DNA of 64,000 nt, from the NCBI RefSeq assembly GCF_004118375.1, contig NZ_SDHX01000001.1:806001-870000 (forward strand), written 5' to 3'. Below, piece after piece: positions 17,106 to 25,659 of the stretch. The notes below the pieces were generated by a model. The model saw only the letters and a list, made by a program, of their open reading frames with translations. It was not told where the DNA came from and did no database searches. Position numbers and translations under genes: made by a program. Position 1 is the first letter of the stretch. The number at the start of each line of letters is the position of its first letter. Source of the DNA: Oleiharenicola lentus (lineage in GTDB: Bacteria; Verrucomicrobiota; Verrucomicrobiia; Opitutales; Opitutaceae).

Positions 17106-17648
17106 ATGAAATTCTCCCCCACCGCTGTTTTGTGTCTGCTGGCTGCGTGCATTGCGCTGCCGTTGTCCGCGTCCGAGAAAGCCACCGTCAAGGTTGAGGC
17201 CAGCCGCGCGCTGTCGCTCGCGATTGTCGATCTTGATCGCAAGAATCCGGCCAGCGAGTCGGTGCACGACACTTTCAAGGAGAGCCTGAGCTTCCAGATG
17301 AGCCAGCTCGTCAACATGCCCACGCCCATCAAGCCCGTGGCCGTGGATGCCTCGCGCGCCGGCTGGGGGCTCGGCACCGGAGCCTACGATGTCGCGGTAG
17401 TCATCGGCGGCGCCGTGCCGCGGACGATGGTCAGCGCCAATTTCACCATCTACAAGGCCACGCCCGCTTCCGGTGACCAGAAGCGGATCATCTGCCTGGT
17501 AACCCGCAACGAAGACCCGGGCCTGGCCAAGCTGCTCGCGCAGTCCTTCCCCGAGGCGCTTAAGGGTGCCTTTTTTCTCAAGGCCCTGCTTCGTTACGGC
17601 GGCGCACCGGAGACCGAGCAGACCGAGTGGAAGTTTGCGGGGCTCTGA
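17106..17648 (+). CDS. Secreted hypothetical protein, 180 aa
   Basis: It begins with a signal peptide (MKFSPTAVLCLLAACIALPLSAS). The mature part includes KVEASRALSLAIVDLDRKNP, SFQMSQLVNMPTPIKPVAVD, GAYDVAVVIGGAVPRTM, ITRNEDPGLAKLL-like and FPEALKGAFFLKALLRYGGAP. The pattern vaguely recalls a truncated periplasmic ligand-binding fold but no family is recognised. ATG at 17106 is preferred over earlier in-frame ATGs because it starts the signal peptide. It is monocistronic and followed by a palindromic repeat. Confidence 0.7.
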   Translation: MKFSPTAVLCLLAACIALPLSASEKATVKVEASRALSLAIVDLDRKNPASESVHDTFKESLSFQMSQLVNMPTPIKPVAVDASRAGWGLGTGAYDVAVVIGGAVPRTMVSANFTIYKATPASGDQKRIICLVTRNEDPGLAKLLAQSFPEALKGAFFLKALLRYGGAPETEQTEWKFAGL

Positions 17649-17654
17649 GCGGGC

Positions 17655-17770
17655 TATAGCACATTCAAAAACTTTGGCCGCGCTTAAGCCGTAGGCGAAA
17701 GCGTGGTCAGGGTACGACCACTTTGTCGCTGTACGCCAAAGCGGCTACACGTCTGTTTAAAATGCTCTAG
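17655..17770. repeat. Composite palindromic repeat with GAAAGCGTGGTC core
   Basis: Outer arms TAGCACATTCAAAAA-type and TTTAAAATGCTCTA are imperfect inverted repeats. Inside is a hairpin GTGGTC-N7-GACCAC followed by TTGTCGCTG and GCGGCTAC. The inner core recurs on the opposite strand at 46903-46958, so this is a dispersed element. The rest of the 17649-17944 gap holds only the suf terminator. Confidence 0.6.
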
Positions 17771-17910
17771 CCGCGACGAACTTCTCCGTCCAATCCGCAG
17801 GACTAGAGGTCCAGGTGACCGGTCAGTTCGGCGCGGAGCAACCGGGACTTCGCCGTGAGATGTCGCGGAGCGTTGGGCGAGAAGACGCAGAGGCGCATGG
17901 TTTACGGACG

Positions 17911-17937
17911 GAAAAAGGCGGGATCCGCGATCCCGCC
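17911..17937 (-). terminator. Rho-independent terminator of the suf operon
   Basis: On the minus strand a perfect 9-bp stem (GGCGGGATC/GATCCCGCC, loop 17926-17928) is followed by TTTTT (17916 down to 17912), 8 bp past the sufT stop. Confidence 0.88.
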
Positions 17938-17944
17938 CTCCAAA

Positions 17945-18493
17945 TCAGATGAGACCCAGCTTCATCTTCCCTTCTTCGGAGATCATGCTCTGGTTCCAGG
18001 GTGGTTCCCAAGTGATGCGGACGTCGGCGGCGGCGACACCGGGAACGAGGAGGATCTTCGACTTCGCATCCTCGGCGATAACCGGTCCCATGCCGCAACC
18101 GGGGGCAGTGAGGGTCATGGCGACGTCCACCTTGTGGCCGCCGTCGTCCTGCTTGGCGATGTCCATCGAATAGACGAGGCCGAGGTCCACGATGTTCACG
18201 GGGATTTCGGGATCGAAGACCTGGCGGAGCTGGCCCCACACGGCCTCGGGATCGGGCGCGCCGTCGGCGAGCGTGGCGGCATTGACCGTCTGGTCCTTCA
18301 GGGTCTCGCCGATGGCGTCGGCGTCCTTGCCGTCGAGGCGGTAGAGGCCGGTGTCGGTCTGCACTGTGTAGCTGCCGCCGAGGACCTGGTGGATGAACAC
18401 CGAGGTGCCGGCGGAGAGCGTGTGTTTGTCGCCCGAGGGAATCTGCGACGCATGGACGTCGCGGGAGAGGGTGCGTTGGCGGTTGTCGCTCAT
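17945..18493 (-). CDS. sufT: Fe-S cluster assembly protein SufT
   Basis: The 182-residue protein has an N-terminal extension (VHASQIPSGDKHTLSAGTS, FIHQVLGGSYTV) typical of SufT. It then has a MIP18/DUF59 domain with VFDPEIPVNIVDLGLVY, VAMTLTAPGCGMG (the conserved Cys) and VRITWEPPWNQSMISEEGK. It assists maturation of Fe-S proteins, probably in cluster targeting. It is the last gene of the suf operon, 85 bp after sufD; the gap holds an ACCACGAAA palindromic repeat, and a strong terminator follows. Confidence 0.93.
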   Translation of the reverse strand: MSDNRQRTLSRDVHASQIPSGDKHTLSAGTSVFIHQVLGGSYTVQTDTGLYRLDGKDADAIGETLKDQTVNAATLADGAPDPEAVWGQLRQVFDPEIPVNIVDLGLVYSMDIAKQDDGGHKVDVAMTLTAPGCGMGPVIAEDAKSKILLVPGVAAADVRITWEPPWNQSMISEEGKMKLGLI

Positions 18494-18511
18494 GATGAAA
18501 GGCAGAAGTTA

Positions 18512-18570
18512 ACCACGAAAGACCCGGATCACACGAAAAAGAAATTCGTGTATCTGGTGTGTTTCGTGGT
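18512..18570. repeat. Intergenic palindromic repeat (ACCACGAAA...TTTCGTGGT)
   Basis: Arms ACCACGAAA (18512-18520) and TTTCGTGGT (18562-18570) are perfect reverse complements. Inner arms CCGGATCACACGAA and TTCGTGTATCTGG pair almost fully. It fills the sufD-sufT gap. This repeat type is common between genes in several GC-rich phyla. Confidence 0.75.
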
Positions 18571-18578
18571 GATCAGTC

Positions 18579-19868
18579 TCATTCCTTGAACTTCTGGCGG
18601 ATGATTTCGGTGAGGGTGTCGTGGAGGGCCTCGTTCTCGATCTTGCCGAGGACTTCCTCGAAGAAACCGAAGACGAGGAGTTCCTTGGCCTGGGCGGGCT
18701 TGATGCCGCGGGCCTCGAGGTAGAATTCCTGCTCGCGATCCACGCGGGCGCTGGTGGCGCCGTGCGTGCAGCGGACGTCGTTGGCCTGGATCTCGAGGCC
18801 GGGCAGCGAGTGCGCCTCGGCGTCGTCGGAGAGCATCAGGTTGCGGTTCGACTGATAGGCGTCGGTCTTCTGCGCGTCGGGGTCCACCACGATCAGGCCG
18901 GAGAAGATGGTTTTGGCCGTGTCGAGGAGCACGTTCTTGTAGAGCAGGTTCGAGCCGGTGTTGGGCGCCTGGTGGATCTGCAGCGTGCGCTGGTCGAACT
19001 CCTGGGTGCCGTGGGCGACAGTGAGGGCGAGCATCTCCGAATGCGCGCCGGGCGCCTGCAACTGAGAGAAACTCTCGTGCCGCGCCTGACGCGCACCGGC
19101 GTGGAGATTGAGGGAGAGAACCTTCGCGTCGCGGCGGGCGACGGTGGCGTTGAACTGGAACGACAGCGTGTCGCGGCTCCAGTCCTGCATGGCGACGTAG
19201 GTGACCTGTGCGCCGTGGCCGGCGTAGAGATCGTTGCCACCGCAGGCGAAGCCGCCGGCCGTGGAGCTGAAGAAGTCGGCGACGGTGACCTTGGCGTTTT
19301 CCTCCGCGACGACGAGGGTGTGCGGGAAGACCGCCAGACCCTGGCCCTCGGCCTGGTGGAAGACGGCGAGGACGTCGGCGACTTCGACGCCCTTCGCCAC
19401 GTGGACGAAGGCGCCGTCCTCGAGGAAGGCCTCGTGCAGGGCGGCGAATTTGTCGGAGCCGAGCTTCGAGGGCTGCGTGAGGAGGTGGGCCTTCACGAGA
19501 TCGCCGTGCTTGAGCAGGGCGTTCTGCAGAGTCTCGAAGATGACGCCGGCCGGGGCGGCCCCGGTGCGGGCGACCGCGCGGTTGTTGACGAAGGTGAGCG
19601 AGGCCTTGGCGGCGAAGCCCGGCGCAGAGGCGCGAGCAAGCTCGCTGCCCACAGCCGGCGAGAAACCGGCGAGCGTGAGCGCGCCGAAGTTTGAGAAGCG
19701 CCAGCCTTCGTCGGTGCGTTTGGGCATCGGCAGGGCCGCGAAGCGCTCGTAGGCGGCGCGTTTGCGGTCGAGCCACCAGGCGGGCAGGTGCTTCACGCGC
19801 TCAAGGTGAGCGGCGAAGGCTTCGCGGGTGAAGGAACCGACGGGGAAAGTGGGGGAGGAAACGGACAT
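18579..19868 (-). CDS. sufD: Fe-S cluster assembly protein SufD
   Basis: Scaffold partner of SufB in the SufBC2D complex. The 429 residues include WWLDRKRAAYERFAALPMPKRTDEGWRFSN at the N-terminus (the usual R-x-D-E-x-W-R motif), the parallel beta-helix core, and the C-terminal signature CTHGATSARVDREQEFYLEARGI with the conserved His (CTHGA) needed for cluster assembly. ATG at 19868 is chosen over an upstream extension made of repeat DNA. It lies 93 bp after sufB, with a palindromic repeat in the gap. Confidence 0.95.
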   Translation of the reverse strand: MSVSSPTFPVGSFTREAFAAHLERVKHLPAWWLDRKRAAYERFAALPMPKRTDEGWRFSNFGALTLAGFSPAVGSELARASAPGFAAKASLTFVNNRAVARTGAAPAGVIFETLQNALLKHGDLVKAHLLTQPSKLGSDKFAALHEAFLEDGAFVHVAKGVEVADVLAVFHQAEGQGLAVFPHTLVVAEENAKVTVADFFSSTAGGFACGGNDLYAGHGAQVTYVAMQDWSRDTLSFQFNATVARRDAKVLSLNLHAGARQARHESFSQLQAPGAHSEMLALTVAHGTQEFDQRTLQIHQAPNTGSNLLYKNVLLDTAKTIFSGLIVVDPDAQKTDAYQSNRNLMLSDDAEAHSLPGLEIQANDVRCTHGATSARVDREQEFYLEARGIKPAQAKELLVFGFFEEVLGKIENEALHDTLTEIIRQKFKE

Positions 19869-19871
19869 GGG

Positions 19872-19960
19872 AATTACGAATTCAGAATTACGAATTACGA
19901 CCTGCGATTCGGAGGGTTTGAGAAATCGTCCCTCGTAAATCGTAAGTCGCAAATGCGTCG
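19872..19960. repeat. AT-rich intergenic inverted repeat between sufB and sufD
   Basis: The segment has GAATTACGAATTCAGAATT-type sequence and, further on, CCCTCGTAAATCGTAAGTCG, whose reverse complement resembles the first half (AATTACGACCTGCGATT). This is an imperfect hairpin related in style to the repeat at 2889-2988. It is AT-rich compared with both suf genes. Confidence 0.5.
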
Positions 19961-19961
19961 G

Positions 19962-21404
19962 TCAGCCGACGCTGCCCTCCATCTCGAGGTCGATGAGCCG
20001 TTTCAGCTCCACCGAGTATTCCATCGGGAACTGGCGGGCGAGGTCGTTGATGAAGCCGTTCACGGCGAGACTCATGGCCTGGGCCTCGGTGAGACCGCGC
20101 TGCTGCATGTAGAAGATCATGTCCTCGGAAACCTTGGACACGCTCGCCTCGTGCTGCGTGGCGTTCTTGTCGCCGCGCACGGTGATGGCGGGATAGGTGT
20201 CGGTGCGGCTGTTCGTGTTGATCAGCAGCGCGTCGCACTCGGTGTTGTTCTTGCAGCCCTTGAGGTGCTTCGGGATGTGGACCTGGCCGCGGTAGGTGGC
20301 GCGGCCCTGGCCGACGGAGATGGACTTCGAGACGACGACGGACGTGGTGTCGTCGGCCGCGTGGATCATCTTGGCGCCGGTGTCCTGGTGCTGGCCGTCG
20401 TTGGCGAGGGCGATGGAGATGACCTCGCCGCGGGCCTTGCGGCCCTTCAGGACGACGCCCGGATACTTCATGGTGAGGCGCGAGCCGATGTTGCAGTCGA
20501 TCCACTTCACCTCGGCTTCCTCGTGGGCGACGGCGCGCTTGGTCACGAGGTTGAACACGTTGTTGGCCCAGTTCTGGACGGTGATGTATTGGATCTTCGC
20601 GCCCTTGAGCGCGACGAGCTCGACCACGGCGCTGTGGAGCGTCGAGGTGCTGAACTTAGGGGCGGTGCAGCCCTCCATGTAAACCACCTCGGCACCCTCG
20701 TCGGCGATGATGAGGGTGCGCTCGAACTGGCCGAAGTTCTCCGCGTTGATGCGGAAGTAGGCCTGGAGCGGCTGCGCGACCTTCACGCCCGGGGGCACGT
20801 AGATGAACGAGCCGCCGGAGAACACGGCGCTGTTGAGCGCGGAGAACTTGTTGTCGCCGGTCGGGATGACCTTGCCGAAGAACTTGCGGAAGATCTCCGG
20901 GTGCTCGCGGAGGCCCTCGGTCGAATTCATGAAGATCACACCCTGCTTGGCGACGATGTCCTTGATGTTCGAGTAGGCGGCCTCGGAGTCGAACTGGGCC
21001 TCGACGCCGGCGAGGAACTTGCGCTCCTGCTCGGGGATGCCGAGGCGTTCGAAGGTCTCCTTGATGTCGTCGGGCACCTCGTCCCACGTGCGTTTCGGCT
21101 TCTGGCCGCTGGCGAGGTAGTAGCGGATCTTGTCGAAATTGATGTTCTCGAGATCCTTCGTCGCCCAGTGCGTGGGCATGGGTTTCGAGAGGAAGGTCTT
21201 CAGCGCATTGAGGCGGAACTCGAGGAGCCAGGGCTCCTCCTTCTTCACCCGGCTGATGTAGCGGATCGTGTCCTCGGTGAGACCGGTGCCGGCGTCGAAC
21301 TCGTAGTTCACGTCGTATTTGAAGTCACCCTTGGTCTGGTCGATCCCGGCGACGGGATTCTCGACCTCGGCTGCGGTGGCCTCGATTTCGGTGGGCGGTT
21401 TCAT
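19962..21404 (-). CDS. sufB: Fe-S cluster assembly protein SufB
   Basis: Core scaffold of the Suf machinery. It has 480 residues, the usual length. It contains [40 protein letters not shown], the long beta-helix with [42 protein letters not shown], and [18 protein letters not shown] with the conserved C and E/N residues near [16 protein letters not shown]. It is translated after sufC in the order regulator-sufC-sufB-sufD-sufT; no sufS or sufE/U is present here. Confidence 0.97.
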   Translation of the reverse strand: MKPPTEIEATAAEVENPVAGIDQTKGDFKYDVNYEFDAGTGLTEDTIRYISRVKKEEPWLLEFRLNALKTFLSKPMPTHWATKDLENINFDKIRYYLASGQKPKRTWDEVPDDIKETFERLGIPEQERKFLAGVEAQFDSEAAYSNIKDIVAKQGVIFMNSTEGLREHPEIFRKFFGKVIPTGDNKFSALNSAVFSGGSFIYVPPGVKVAQPLQAYFRINAENFGQFERTLIIADEGAEVVYMEGCTAPKFSTSTLHSAVVELVALKGAKIQYITVQNWANNVFNLVTKRAVAHEEAEVKWIDCNIGSRLTMKYPGVVLKGRKARGEVISIALANDGQHQDTGAKMIHAADDTTSVVVSKSISVGQGRATYRGQVHIPKHLKGCKNNTECDALLINTNSRTDTYPAITVRGDKNATQHEASVSKVSEDMIFYMQQRGLTEAQAMSLAVNGFINDLARQFPMEYSVELKRLIDLEMEGSVG

Positions 21405-21451
21405 GTGTGAGTGGTGGGGAAAGTGAGAGTGAAGGTGGATCGAGCGATCCG

Positions 21452-21535
21452 TGTCATCCTGAACGAAGCGAAGGATCCAGAACGATGATCGGTGGCGGTT
21501 GTGCTGCTGGATGCTTCGCTGCGCTCAGAATGACA
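21452..21535. repeat. Dispersed inverted repeat TGTCATCCTGAACGAAG, copy 2
   Basis: The left arm TGTCATCCTGAACGAAGCGA and right arm TTCGCTGCGCTCAGAATGACA pair around GGATCC/TGGATG. It occupies the sufC-sufB gap and belongs to the same family as 16009-16090. Confidence 0.82.
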
Positions 21536-21556
21536 GGTGGCGGTGATTGAAGGGGC

Positions 21557-22315
21557 TCAGGCGGTGGCGGGTTGCTTGACCCAGTCGTAGCCCTTGGCCT
21601 CGAGCTCGAGGGCGAGGGACTTGTCGCCGCTCTTCACGATGCGGCCGTCGTGCATCACGTGCACGAAGTCCGGCACGATGTAGTCGAGCAGGCGCTGGTA
21701 GTGCGTGATGAGCAGGATGCCGGGTGCGCTGGCGCCGGCGCGCTGGGCGTTGACGCCTTCGGCGACGATGCGGAGCGCGTCGATGTCGAGGCCGGAGTCG
21801 GTCTCGTCCATCAGGGCGACCTTCGGCTCGAGCATGGCCATCTGCAGGATCTCGCAGCGCTTCTTTTCGCCGCCGGAGAAACCCTCGTTGACCGAGCGGG
21901 AGGTGAACTTGCGGTCGATCTTGAGCAGGTCCATCTTTGAGTAGAGGCGCTTGTAGTAACCGGTGGCGTCGAGTTCCTCGCCCTCGGCCATGCGGGCCTG
22001 GACGGCGGCGCGCAGAAAGTTGGCGATCGAAACGCCGGGGATCTCGCTCGGATACTGGAACGCGAGGAACAGGCCGGCGCGGGCGCGCTCGTCGGGTTCC
22101 ATTCCGAGCACGGACACGCCGTCGAGCAGCACGTCGCCGCCCGTGATGGTGTAGTCCGGGTGGCCGGCGATGGCCTTGGCGAGGGTGCTCTTGCCGGTGC
22201 CGTTGGGCCCCATGATGGCGTGCACTTCGCCGCGCTTGATCGTCAGGGTGAAGCCCTTGACGATGGGCTTGTCGCCGATGCTGATGTGGAGGTCTTTGAT
22301 CTCGAGTTGGCTCAT
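21557..22315 (-). CDS. sufC: Fe-S cluster assembly ATPase SufC
   Basis: ABC-type ATPase that drives SufB-SufD rearrangement. The 252 residues contain Walker [10 protein letters not shown] at 36-44, the family form [12 protein letters not shown] as signature, Walker [13 protein letters not shown] and the switch His in [13 protein letters not shown]. It has no membrane partner, as expected for SufC. It is 148 bp downstream of the Fur/Irr-like gene, with a repeat copy in between. Confidence 0.97.
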   Translation of the reverse strand: MSQLEIKDLHISIGDKPIVKGFTLTIKRGEVHAIMGPNGTGKSTLAKAIAGHPDYTITGGDVLLDGVSVLGMEPDERARAGLFLAFQYPSEIPGVSIANFLRAAVQARMAEGEELDATGYYKRLYSKMDLLKIDRKFTSRSVNEGFSGGEKKRCEILQMAMLEPKVALMDETDSGLDIDALRIVAEGVNAQRAGASAPGILLITHYQRLLDYIVPDFVHVMHDGRIVKSGDKSLALELEAKGYDWVKQPATA

Positions 22316-22364
22316 GTGAGGAAGGGAAGAGTGAAAGTGAGAGGGGAAAGTGATCTCAGAAGCG

Positions 22365-22451
22365 TGTCATCCTGAACGGAGTGAAGGATCCAAGGGAATG
22401 GGCGGTGGCGGTGGGTGGTGCGACTGGATGCTTCGTGCGGCTCAGCATGAC
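22365..22451. repeat. Dispersed inverted repeat TGTCATCCTGAACGGAG, copy 3
   Basis: The left arm TGTCATCCTGAACGGAGTGA and right arm CTTCGTGCGGCTCAGCATGAC are degenerate reverse complements. It fills the regulator-sufC gap and is the most diverged of the four copies. Confidence 0.75.
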
Positions 22452-22463
22452 GGTGGCGGTGGA

Positions 22464-22898
22464 TTAATTCCGGGCGGAGGGCGTGGCCTTGCCGCGGAAA
22501 ACGATTTCGACGGAGTCGGCCGCGTAGCCGGGCGGGAGGATGGACTTGATCTTGGCGAGCACGCTCTCGGGCAGATCGATGTCGTGTGTCGCGCCGGTGC
22601 TCACGTCGTGAAAATGCGCGTGCGGATGCAGATTTGGGCAGTAGCGGGTGGGGCCGCGCTCGAAATTCACGGAGCGCACGAGGCCGCACGACACCAGCGT
22701 CTCAAGGCAGTTATAGACCGTGGCGAGCGAGATGCTGGGCATCGTGGCCTTCACGCGGGCGAAGACCTCGTCGGCGGTGGGGTGGTCGCGCTTCTCCAGG
22801 ATGCTCTTCAGCACGACTTCGCGCTGCGGGGTGGGGCGGACGTCACAAGCCTTGAGTTGCTCGGAGAGGACAGCGTGGTTGTCGGAATGGGCGGACAT
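22464..22898 (-). CDS. Fur-family transcriptional regulator, Irr-like (no CxxC zinc site)
   Basis: The 144-residue winged-helix regulator has RPTPQREVVLKSILEKRDHPTADEVF and the recognition helix region SISLATVYNCLETLV (56-70). The dimerisation domain has CPNLHPHAHFHDV with C87, H91, H93, H95 and H97. The two CxxC structural zinc motifs of Fur/PerR are absent; instead TGATHDID follows. This resembles Irr, which also lacks CxxC and has a histidine cluster. It is the first gene of the suf operon and a perfect palindrome lies 50 bp upstream, so it probably autoregulates and controls suf. ATG at 22898 is preferred to an upstream in-frame start at 22928. Confidence 0.9.
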   Translation of the reverse strand: MSAHSDNHAVLSEQLKACDVRPTPQREVVLKSILEKRDHPTADEVFARVKATMPSISLATVYNCLETLVSCGLVRSVNFERGPTRYCPNLHPHAHFHDVSTGATHDIDLPESVLAKIKSILPPGYAADSVEIVFRGKATPSARN

Positions 22899-22947
22899 GA
22901 GGGAGGTGGGTCGGAAAACCCAACTCATCTGCGACCCGGTTTCAAGT

Positions 22948-22972
22948 AGTAATTAGAATTATTCTAATTACT
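22948..22972. promoter_or_regulatory. Perfect 25-bp palindromic operator upstream of the suf operon (ICE/PerR-box-like)
   Basis: Two 12-bp arms (AGTAATTAGAAT and its exact reverse complement) flank a single T. The central ATTAGAATTATTCTAAT closely resembles the Irr iron control element TTTAGAA-N3-TTCTAAA and is also near PerR/Fur 7-1-7 boxes. It lies between the VanY gene end (23003) and the regulator start (22898) in an AT-rich island. No U-tract follows, so it is not a terminator. Confidence 0.8.
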
Positions 22973-23002
22973 GATGCATGCCGCTGTTGCCGATGGATTT
23001 GA

Positions 23003-23548
23003 TTAACTGCACGAATACCAATGCCATGGCTCATAAGCGATGCCCTGGCGATTGCCGCGCGGATAGGAGAGGCGAAACCCAAACTCACCTGCATGCTTCG
23101 TCAGCCAGCGGAATTCCCGGGTGCGGGCGAACGTGGCCTCGAGTGTCAGGTGCCCGGGCGCGCCGAAGTCGAGCGCCCGTCCGGAGTGGTGCTCGCTGCA
23201 GCCGGGCACGGCGCTGACTTTCAGGATGTCTGCGATGGCTTGGTCGCGCGCGAGCTTGCGGCGGATGATCAGAGTCTGGCGCGCCACACTGCGGAAAGCC
23301 GACAACGGCACGAGCGTGACGCCGTCAGCGGCGGCGGCAGCCTGCATTCTTCGCCATGCCTGCGCTGCGCGCGGGGTCAGGCGGAGAATGCGGCCGTCGT
23401 CCGCGGCGCGTCCGATGAAGACGAGCCGCTTGGCCTCGGGATGCAGCCGTTGCGACGCGCGCGCGGCGACGGCGGCCGGGATGCCGAGCCGGGCCCAGAG
23501 CCGGCGCAGGGCGGCGATGCCGGCGCGTGGCTTACGCCTTGAGGGCAT
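23003..23548 (-). CDS. D-alanyl-D-alanine carboxypeptidase, VanY/M15B family
   Basis: The 181 residues contain the zinc-peptidase signature SEHHSGRALDFG (H120, D127) and YEPWHW (catalytic E173, zinc ligand H176), preceded by LSAFRSVARQ. It would trim terminal D-Ala from peptidoglycan stems. No signal peptide or membrane helix is visible; an Arg/Ala-rich N-terminus is present instead, so export is unclear. It overlaps the end of the upstream dehydrogenase gene by 17 bp when the ATG at 23548 is used, which implies co-translation. Confidence 0.86.
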   Translation of the reverse strand: MPSRRKPRAGIAALRRLWARLGIPAAVAARASQRLHPEAKRLVFIGRAADDGRILRLTPRAAQAWRRMQAAAAADGVTLVPLSAFRSVARQTLIIRRKLARDQAIADILKVSAVPGCSEHHSGRALDFGAPGHLTLEATFARTREFRWLTKHAGEFGFRLSYPRGNRQGIAYEPWHWYSCS

Positions 23549-24521
23549 TGGGGCAGGGGCGGCCGGCCGCAAAGTCGTCGAGGTTGCCCAGCGTGGTGGC
23601 CGCGATGGCGGTGACGGCTTCCTGCGTGAAAAAAGCCTGGTGGCTCGTCACGAGCACATTCGGGAAAGTCAGCAGGCGCGCGAGTTGGTCGTCAGCGAGG
23701 ATCTGGCCGGACAGGTCCTCGTAGAAAACGCCTTCCTCCTCCTCGTAAACGTCGAGGGCGAGCGCGCCGAGCCGGCCGGATTTCAGCGCCTCGATCACGT
23801 CGCCGGTGTCGATGAGCGGGCCGCGGCTCGTGTTGATGATCACCACGCCCTCGCGCATTTGCACCAGCGAGCGCGCGTTGATCAGGTGGCGGGTCTGCGG
23901 CGTAAGCGGGCAGTGCAGGCTGATGACGTGGCTCTCGGCGAAGAGCTTTTCCAAGGTCACGTATTCCGCGCCGATCGCCTCGGCGGCGGGGTTTCGCGCG
24001 ACGTCGAACGCCAGCACACGGCAGCCGAAGCCGCGCATGATCTGCGCGAAGCACACGCCGATCTTGCCCGTGCCGATGACGCCGACCGTCTTGCCGTGCA
24101 CGTCGAACCCGAGCAGGCCCTCGAGGGCGAAATTGCCGTCGCGCACGCGGTTGTAGGCGCGGTGGATGCGGCGGTTCAGCGTCATGAACAGCGCGGCCGC
24201 GTGCTCGGCGACACCGTGCGGCGAGTAGGCGGGCACGCGCGCGACCGTGATGCCGTGGCGCGCGGCGGCGGAGAGATCCACGTTGTTGAAACCGGCGCAG
24301 CGCAGCGCGAGGTGTTTCACGCCGAGCGAGGCGAAGGTGGCGAGCACGGCCGCATCGGCATGGTCGTGCACAAAGAGGCACGCGGCCTGGGCACCCGCGG
24401 CGAGCGCGGCGGTTTCCGGCAGCAGCCGGGCCTCCAGGAAAACGAGTTCGTGGCGACCGGCGTTGGCCGCGGTCAGGAATTGCCGGTCGTGGGGTTTGGT
24501 GCTGAAGACGACGACACGCAT
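23532..24521 (-). CDS. D-2-hydroxyacid dehydrogenase (D-lactate dehydrogenase type)
   Basis: NAD-dependent interconversion of a 2-keto acid and D-2-hydroxy acid, most likely pyruvate and D-lactate. The 329 residues have RCAGFNNVDL, the Rossmann motif VGVIGTGKIG, HCPLTPQTRHLIN, INTSRGPLID (catalytic Arg) and DVYEEEEGVFYED (typical of the LdhA subgroup), ending with the catalytic His in VLVTSHQAFFT. It is 15 bp after trxB and overlaps the VanY gene, so the three form one minus-strand operon. Confidence 0.9.
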   Translation of the reverse strand: MRVVVFSTKPHDRQFLTAANAGRHELVFLEARLLPETAALAAGAQAACLFVHDHADAAVLATFASLGVKHLALRCAGFNNVDLSAAARHGITVARVPAYSPHGVAEHAAALFMTLNRRIHRAYNRVRDGNFALEGLLGFDVHGKTVGVIGTGKIGVCFAQIMRGFGCRVLAFDVARNPAAEAIGAEYVTLEKLFAESHVISLHCPLTPQTRHLINARSLVQMREGVVIINTSRGPLIDTGDVIEALKSGRLGALALDVYEEEEGVFYEDLSGQILADDQLARLLTFPNVLVTSHQAFFTQEAVTAIAATTLGNLDDFAAGRPCPNALKA

Positions 24522-24536
24522 GTCGTCAGTCTTGGC

Positions 24537-25481
24537 TCAGCCGCCGTGTTCCGCAAGCCAGCGCTCGGCCTCGATGGCCGCCTGGCAGCCCATGCCCGCG
24601 GCGGTGATCGCCTGGCGGTAAACGTGGTCGGAACAGTCGCCCGCCACATAGACGCCGGGTGTCTTGGTGCGGACCTGCGAACCGGCGAGCGGCACGATGT
24701 AGCCGCCCTCGTCAGTGTCCACCGCGCCCCTGAAGGGAGCGGTGTTCGGCACGTGGCCGATGGCGACGAAGATGCCCTTCACCTGCAGCACGCTCTCGGC
24801 GCCGGTTTTCACGTTCTTGATTTTCAGGCCGCTCACGGCGCCCTGTTCGACGCCTTCGACCGCGACCGGCACACTGTCCCACACGCACTGGATCTTCGGG
24901 TGCGAGGTGGCGCGGTCGGCCATGATCTTCGAGGCGCGCAGCGAGTCGCGGCGGTGCACGAGGTAAACCTTGCTGGCGAAACGCGTGAGGAACAGGGCCT
25001 CCTCGGCCGCGCTGTCACCGCCGCCGATCACCGCGACGTCCATCTTGCGGTAGAACGCGCCGTCACAGGTCGCGCAGGTGGTCACACCCTTGCCGCCATA
25101 AAGTTCCTTCTCGCCGGGGATGCCGGTCATGCGCGGCGAGGCGCCGGTGGCGATGATGACGACCTTGGCCTTGATCTCGCGGTCGGAGAGCTTGAGCGTG
25201 TGCGGCCAGGCACTGGTATCGAGGCTCAGCACGGTGCCGCTCTGGTAGCGCGCGCCGAATTTCTCCGCCTGCTTGCGGATGTTCTGCGTGAGCATGAAGC
25301 CGTCCACACCCTCGGGGAAGCCGGGGAAGTTCTCCACCTCTGACGTCGTCGTGAGCTGGCCACCGGGCTGGGCGCCCTCGAGGACGAGCGGGGAGAGGTT
25401 GGCGCGGCCGGTGTAAACCGCGGCGGTGAGGCCGGCGCAACCGGTGCCGACGATGACGACGTTTTCGACTGGGGCGGACAT
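24537..25481 (-). CDS. trxB: Thioredoxin-disulfide reductase
   Basis: FAD/NADPH enzyme that reduces thioredoxin. The 314 residues contain [20 protein letters not shown] (FAD site), [16 protein letters not shown], the redox motif CATC in [12 protein letters not shown], the NADPH motif [12 protein letters not shown] and [24 protein letters not shown] at the C-terminus. The second position of the FAD motif has Cys where Pro is more common (GTGCAG); the effect is unknown. ATG at 25481 matches the family start; the longer upstream frame is not coding. Confidence 0.95.
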   Translation of the reverse strand: MSAPVENVVIVGTGCAGLTAAVYTGRANLSPLVLEGAQPGGQLTTTSEVENFPGFPEGVDGFMLTQNIRKQAEKFGARYQSGTVLSLDTSAWPHTLKLSDREIKAKVVIIATGASPRMTGIPGEKELYGGKGVTTCATCDGAFYRKMDVAVIGGGDSAAEEALFLTRFASKVYLVHRRDSLRASKIMADRATSHPKIQCVWDSVPVAVEGVEQGAVSGLKIKNVKTGAESVLQVKGIFVAIGHVPNTAPFRGAVDTDEGGYIVPLAGSQVRTKTPGVYVAGDCSDHVYRQAITAAGMGCQAAIEAERWLAEHGG

Positions 25482-25659
25482 GGTGGGAAGCGGCGAAGTG
25501 AGCCCAACAATTCGGCCGGTGCAACCCCGGAGATGGCCGACACCCCTAAATCCGCCGCCGGGCCGGCCGGCGGCGGGAACAATCGTTGCGCAGTGTTGTG
25601 CGCCGGGTGCGGAGTGGGGGCGAAGGCGATTCCGCATAATGGCGGCCAGCTTCCACGCC

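Noticed and set aside
19788-21410. 540-residue plus-strand open frame opposite sufB
   Set aside because: Shadow of sufB; composed of Val/Leu/Asp/Glu/Gly-rich low-complexity sequence.
23121-25343. 740-residue plus-strand open frame opposite the VanY, D-LDH and trxB genes
   Set aside because: It spans three real minus-strand genes and has no recognisable domain.
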